This document shows positions 7,965 to 9,546 of a stretch of DNA of 9,546 nucleotides, piece after piece (the first letter of the stretch is position 1; each line of letters opens with the position of its first letter). A model generated the notes under the pieces. The model did no database searches, had not been told where the DNA came from, and saw nothing but the letters and a program-made list of their open reading frames with translations. The position numbers and the translations under genes were made by a program. Origin of the DNA: Pseudomonadota bacterium (lineage in GTDB: Bacteria > Pseudomonadota > Alphaproteobacteria > Parvibaculales > Parvibaculaceae); the NCBI GenBank assembly GCA_021780275.1, contig JAJXZC010000083.1:1-9546 (forward strand), given 5' to 3'.

Positions 7965-7993
7965 ACGACAGATCGATGACAAATATATGACAC
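7965..7993 (-). promoter_or_regulatory. Pho box (PhoB binding site) upstream of pstS, three half-sites
   Basis: Read on the - strand, the half-sites are GTGTCAT (7993-7987), TTGTCAT (7982-7976) and CTGTCGT (7971-7965), separated by ATAT and CGAT. The exact 11-bp period matches the known CTGTCAT-N4-CTGTCAT arrangement of PhoB sites. The block ends 47 bp before the pstS ATG and lies in a local AT-rich patch. No convincing -10 hexamer is visible downstream, so the transcription start cannot be placed. Confidence 0.85.
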
Positions 7994-8019
7994 AAACGGA
8001 ATAGCCGCCCAGCCTCGGT

Positions 8020-8044
8020 CCGCAGCCTGCATCGCAAGCTGCGG
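8020..8044. repeat. Imperfect inverted repeat upstream of the pstS Pho box
   Basis: CCGCAG (8020-8025) pairs with CTGCGG (8039-8044), and inside it TGC (8028-8030) pairs with GCA (8034-8036) around a 3-nt loop, with a 2x2 internal mismatch. It lies in the 152-bp gap between the 129-aa ORF and pstS, 26 bp upstream of the Pho box. No T-run lies next to it on either strand. Function is unknown. Confidence 0.45.
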
Positions 8045-8068
8045 ACTTCGGTGCTTGCCAAAGCTTTT

Positions 8069-8099
8069 TTCAGCCCCGAATCGGGGGTGCGTTGCTGAA
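8069..8099. repeat. Bulged inverted repeat spanning the stop of the 129-aa ORF
   Basis: TTCAGC (8069-8074) pairs with GCTGAA (8094-8099), and inside it the CCCCGA-A-TCGGGG palindrome (8074-8086) forms a short stem. On the - strand it encloses the TGA stop and is followed by an A-run, not a T-run, so it does not look like an intrinsic terminator for - strand transcripts. It could be an RNA 3'-end structure; this is weakly supported. Confidence 0.35.
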
Positions 8100-8459
8100 G
8101 GGGCGGAGATAGGGGCTTGCCGGGGCCATATTTTCCGACCGGTCAGGTCGGAAGTCCCGCAGGTCGGCCACGGCGGGCAGGATACCCAGCGGGTTCGAGA
8201 TCGCCGCGAAGCGAGGCGAGGCGCCGAGTGTGGCTCCCTCGCGCTTCACGTCGGTTGTTTGCAGGACAGCCGCCTTGCTGGCCTCGACTGCACTTTGCCA
8301 CACGAAGCGGGGCCGGCGGCCATGTTCGTCGCCATGGACCGCCGCAAGGACGACGATCGCGCAGCAAATAGCGAACAGAATCCGGAGCGGCCACGAAATC
8401 GGAGCTCCCGTCAGGGAGGCGTGGCTATCGATCGGGCGTGTCTGCAAGGATGCGCTCAT
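8070..8459 (-). CDS. Hypothetical small protein with one predicted membrane helix
   Basis: A 129-residue ORF that I do not recognise. Residues 24-42 (PLRILFAICCAIVVLAAVH) form a hydrophobic helix after a short polar N-terminus. The rest is polar and proline/arginine-rich and would be periplasmic or cytoplasmic depending on topology. The third codon positions are GC-rich as in neighbouring genes, which supports coding, but in DNA this GC-rich long ORFs occur by chance. The ribosome binding site is weak (GTGGG about 2 nt before the ATG), and ATG 8459 is the only good start candidate. It runs in the same direction as pstS, 152 bp upstream, separated by the Pho box, and is divergent from the PEBP gene. 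The stretch 7918-8575 holds no other gene that I can support. It could equally be a decayed gene or non-coding. Confidence 0.42.
   Translation of the reverse strand: MSASLQTRPIDSHASLTGAPISWPLRILFAICCAIVVLAAVHGDEHGRRPRFVWQSAVEASKAAVLQTTDVKREGATLGASPRFAAISNPLGILPAVADLRDFRPDRSENMAPASPYLRPFSNAPPIRG
8133..8153. repeat. Perfect 8-bp inverted repeat inside the 129-aa ORF
   Basis: TTCCGACC (8133-8140) and GGTCGGAA (8146-8153) are exact reverse complements with a 5-nt loop. The inner GACCGGTC is itself palindromic. It could be a protein-binding palindrome or an RNA hairpin, and it overlaps the 3' third of the putative small gene. Confidence 0.45.
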
Positions 8460-8560
8460 CGCCCACAGAGATGCCGTTTCGGTGCCCCAAGGGTCAAATC
8501 ATGGTTTTGTTACAGTGCAGGTGCCGTCTGGCGGAAGTCACCGGCGGACGACAATCTCCG

Positions 8561-8567
8561 GGAGAGG
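8561..8567 (+). promoter_or_regulatory. Ribosome binding site for the PEBP-family gene
   Basis: GGAGAGG lies 8 nt before ATG 8576. It sets the start there, although the frame is open upstream to 8438. The chosen start also puts the signal peptide at the N-terminus. Confidence 0.7.
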
Positions 8568-8575
8568 CGGGACTC

Positions 8576-9133
8576 ATGATACGCGCAATAGTGGTTGGCG
8601 GGCTTGGTCTCCTCCTGTCGCTCGTGGCGGGCGGCATGGCGGCGGGGGCTTCGGATGCATTCCGCGTCACCAGCGCTTCGTTCGAGGACGGCGCGCGGCT
8701 CACCTCCACCAAATTCGTCCATGACAAGTTCGGCTGCGGCGGAAACAACTTGTCGCCCGGCCTGGCCTGGAGTGGGGCGCCTGCGGGCACCCGGAGCTAT
8801 GCCGTCACGCTCTTCGATCCGGATGCCCGAAACGGGCGCGGCTGGTGGCACTGGCTGGTCTTCGACATTCCGCCCACGAACGCGCAACTGCCGGAGGGCG
8901 GTCCCATCCCGCAAGGAGCGGTGGAAGGCAGCTCCGATTTCGGCGCGCCCGGATATCAGGGGCCATGCCCGCCACCGGGCAGCGGCGCGCATCATTATGT
9001 TTTCACCGTCTATGCGCTCGATGTTGTGGCGCTCGGCCTCGACCCGAAGGTGAAGGGGGCGCAGGCGCTCGAAATGCTCCGCCGCCACGCACTCGGCACG
9101 GCAACCGCCCAGTTCCTCTATGGAAGGCCTTGA
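8576..9133 (+). CDS. Secreted YbhB/YbcL-type phosphatidylethanolamine-binding protein (PEBP) family protein
   Basis: A 185-residue protein of the Raf-kinase-inhibitor-like PEBP family. The first 25 or so residues form a signal peptide with a hydrophobic stretch IVVGGLGLLLSLVAGGMAA and a likely cleavage near AGA-SDAF (after residue 25), so it should be periplasmic. PEBP motifs are NNLSPGLAWSGAPAGTRSYA (57-76) with LFDPDA (79-84), the WWHWLVFDIP core (90-99) and GYQGPCPPPGSGAHHYVFTVYALD (126-149). The DPDA, HW and GP-PPG-HHY elements line the anion/ligand pocket in this family. C54 and C131 are candidates for a disulfide. The physiological role of bacterial members is poorly known; some act as inhibitors or ligand carriers. 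No ligand can be inferred here. It stands alone on the + strand and converges on the DedA-family gene with a 5-bp gap. Confidence 0.93.
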   Translation: MIRAIVVGGLGLLLSLVAGGMAAGASDAFRVTSASFEDGARLTSTKFVHDKFGCGGNNLSPGLAWSGAPAGTRSYAVTLFDPDARNGRGWWHWLVFDIPPTNAQLPEGGPIPQGAVEGSSDFGAPGYQGPCPPPGSGAHHYVFTVYALDVVALGLDPKVKGAQALEMLRRHALGTATAQFLYGRP

Positions 9134-9138
9134 GCGCG

Positions 9139-9546
9139 TCAGCCCTTGCGGCGATAGGTCCAGACGACCCACGCGCAAGCGGCGGCGACAAGGAACGTGC
9201 CGGTGAGCGCATAGGGTATCCAGCCTTCTTCGCTCTCCAGGAATTGCCAGAGGGCGGTCGCGGCGATGCCGGGGACGAGAAGGATCGGCGCCCAGATGAG
9301 GCCGGAGAGGATGTTCGCCAGCCAGAAGCGTCCCGCCGGCATTTCCATCATGCCCGCGATGAGCGGGATGACGGCGCGCACGGGGCCGAAGAAGCGGCCG
9401 ATGAAGACGCTTTTGCCGCCATGCCTCTCGAAGAAGCGATGCCCGTTGGCAAGCAGTTCGGGCCGCGTCCTGAAGGGCCACATGCCGGGGACGAGGTGGC
9501 CGAAACGAAGCCCCAGCCAATAGGAAATGCCGTCGCACAGCGTTGC
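9139..9546 (-). CDS. DedA family (SNARE-associated / VTT domain) membrane protein, C-terminal part (5' end outside window)
   Basis: The frame is open to the window edge. The 135 visible residues begin within the conserved GD(G)ISYWLGLRFG segment and continue through MWPF to the stop. The methionine at 9483 is internal, not the start. DedA hallmarks are the RFFERHGGKSVFIGRFFGPVRAVIPLIAGMMEMPAGRFWLAN block (9435-9310), including the conserved GRF-GPVRA-IP-IAGM core, then a membrane helix around LSGLIWAPILLVPGIAATAL and a last helix ALTGTFLVAAACAWVVW before a basic tail YRRKG. Bacterial DedA proteins are inner-membrane proteins, several of which are linked to undecaprenyl phosphate or phospholipid translocation and membrane potential. 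Which role applies here cannot be told, and fusion to another domain upstream cannot be excluded. It converges on the PEBP gene. Confidence 0.92.
   Translation of the reverse strand, partial: ATLCDGISYWLGLRFGHLVPGMWPFRTRPELLANGHRFFERHGGKSVFIGRFFGPVRAVIPLIAGMMEMPAGRFWLANILSGLIWAPILLVPGIAATALWQFLESEEGWIPYALTGTFLVAAACAWVVWTYRRKG

Noticed and set aside
8034..8070. Possible intrinsic terminator: GCAAGC/GCTTGC stem followed by a T6 run on the + strand
   Set aside because: The stem is only 6 bp with a 13-nt loop, the T-run begins 6 nt after it, and no + strand gene lies upstream for it to terminate.
8469..8497. Possible sigma-70 promoter for the 129-aa ORF (TTGACC on the - strand at 8497-8492)
   Set aside because: The -35 match is good, but 17 bp further on the hexamer is GCATCT, a poor -10, and it would leave almost no leader before ATG 8459.
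8510..9538. 342-codon open frame on the - strand across the PEBP gene and DedA 3' end
   Set aside because: Overlaps two genes with strong family motifs and has an arginine-rich, low-information translation.

Overview
The window is high-GC, gene-dense bacterial chromosomal DNA. Codon use and the protein families fit an alphaproteobacterium. A Rhizobiales- or Parvibaculum-like lineage is my guess from general resemblance; nothing in the window proves it. There are eight complete recognisable genes, two genes cut by the window edges and one small unrecognised ORF. I see no rRNA, tRNA, mobile element or CRISPR array.

Left block (1-4168, + strand): a tightly spaced acyl-CoA/acid catabolism operon. 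It runs from the 3' end of an enoyl-CoA hydratase gene, through acetoacetyl-CoA synthetase (GTG start at 312) and a fumarylpyruvate-hydrolase-like FAH-family enzyme (TTG start at 2278), to an acyl-CoA dehydrogenase. Gaps are 28, 13 and 25 bp. The set suggests use of an organic acid by dehydrogenation and hydration, with activation of acetoacetate. The actual substrate cannot be read from the sequence.

Middle block (4178-7917, - strand): the high-affinity phosphate importer in the order pstS-pstC-pstA-pstB. pstC/pstA and pstA/pstB overlap by 4 bp (ATGA and GTGA). A perfect 12-bp inverted repeat sits between pstS and pstC. Three Pho-box half-sites at an 11-bp period lie 47 bp upstream of the pstS start codon. 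phoU, which commonly follows pstB, is absent: pstB converges on the acyl-CoA dehydrogenase gene with only 9 bp between them.

Right block (7918-9546): a stretch with several inverted repeats and a plausible but unrecognised 129-aa single-membrane-helix protein on the - strand (8070-8459). It is followed by a secreted PEBP/YbhB-type protein (+, start 8576) and the 3' part of a DedA-family membrane protein (-), which converges on the PEBP gene with a 5-bp gap.

No clearly new biological system is evident. The items most worth a second look are regulatory (Pho box triplet, pstS-pstC hairpin, missing phoU), the gene mix in the catabolic operon with an acyl-CoA dehydrogenase whose catalytic base seems to be in the isovaleryl-CoA dehydrogenase position, and the orphan small protein upstream of pstS.
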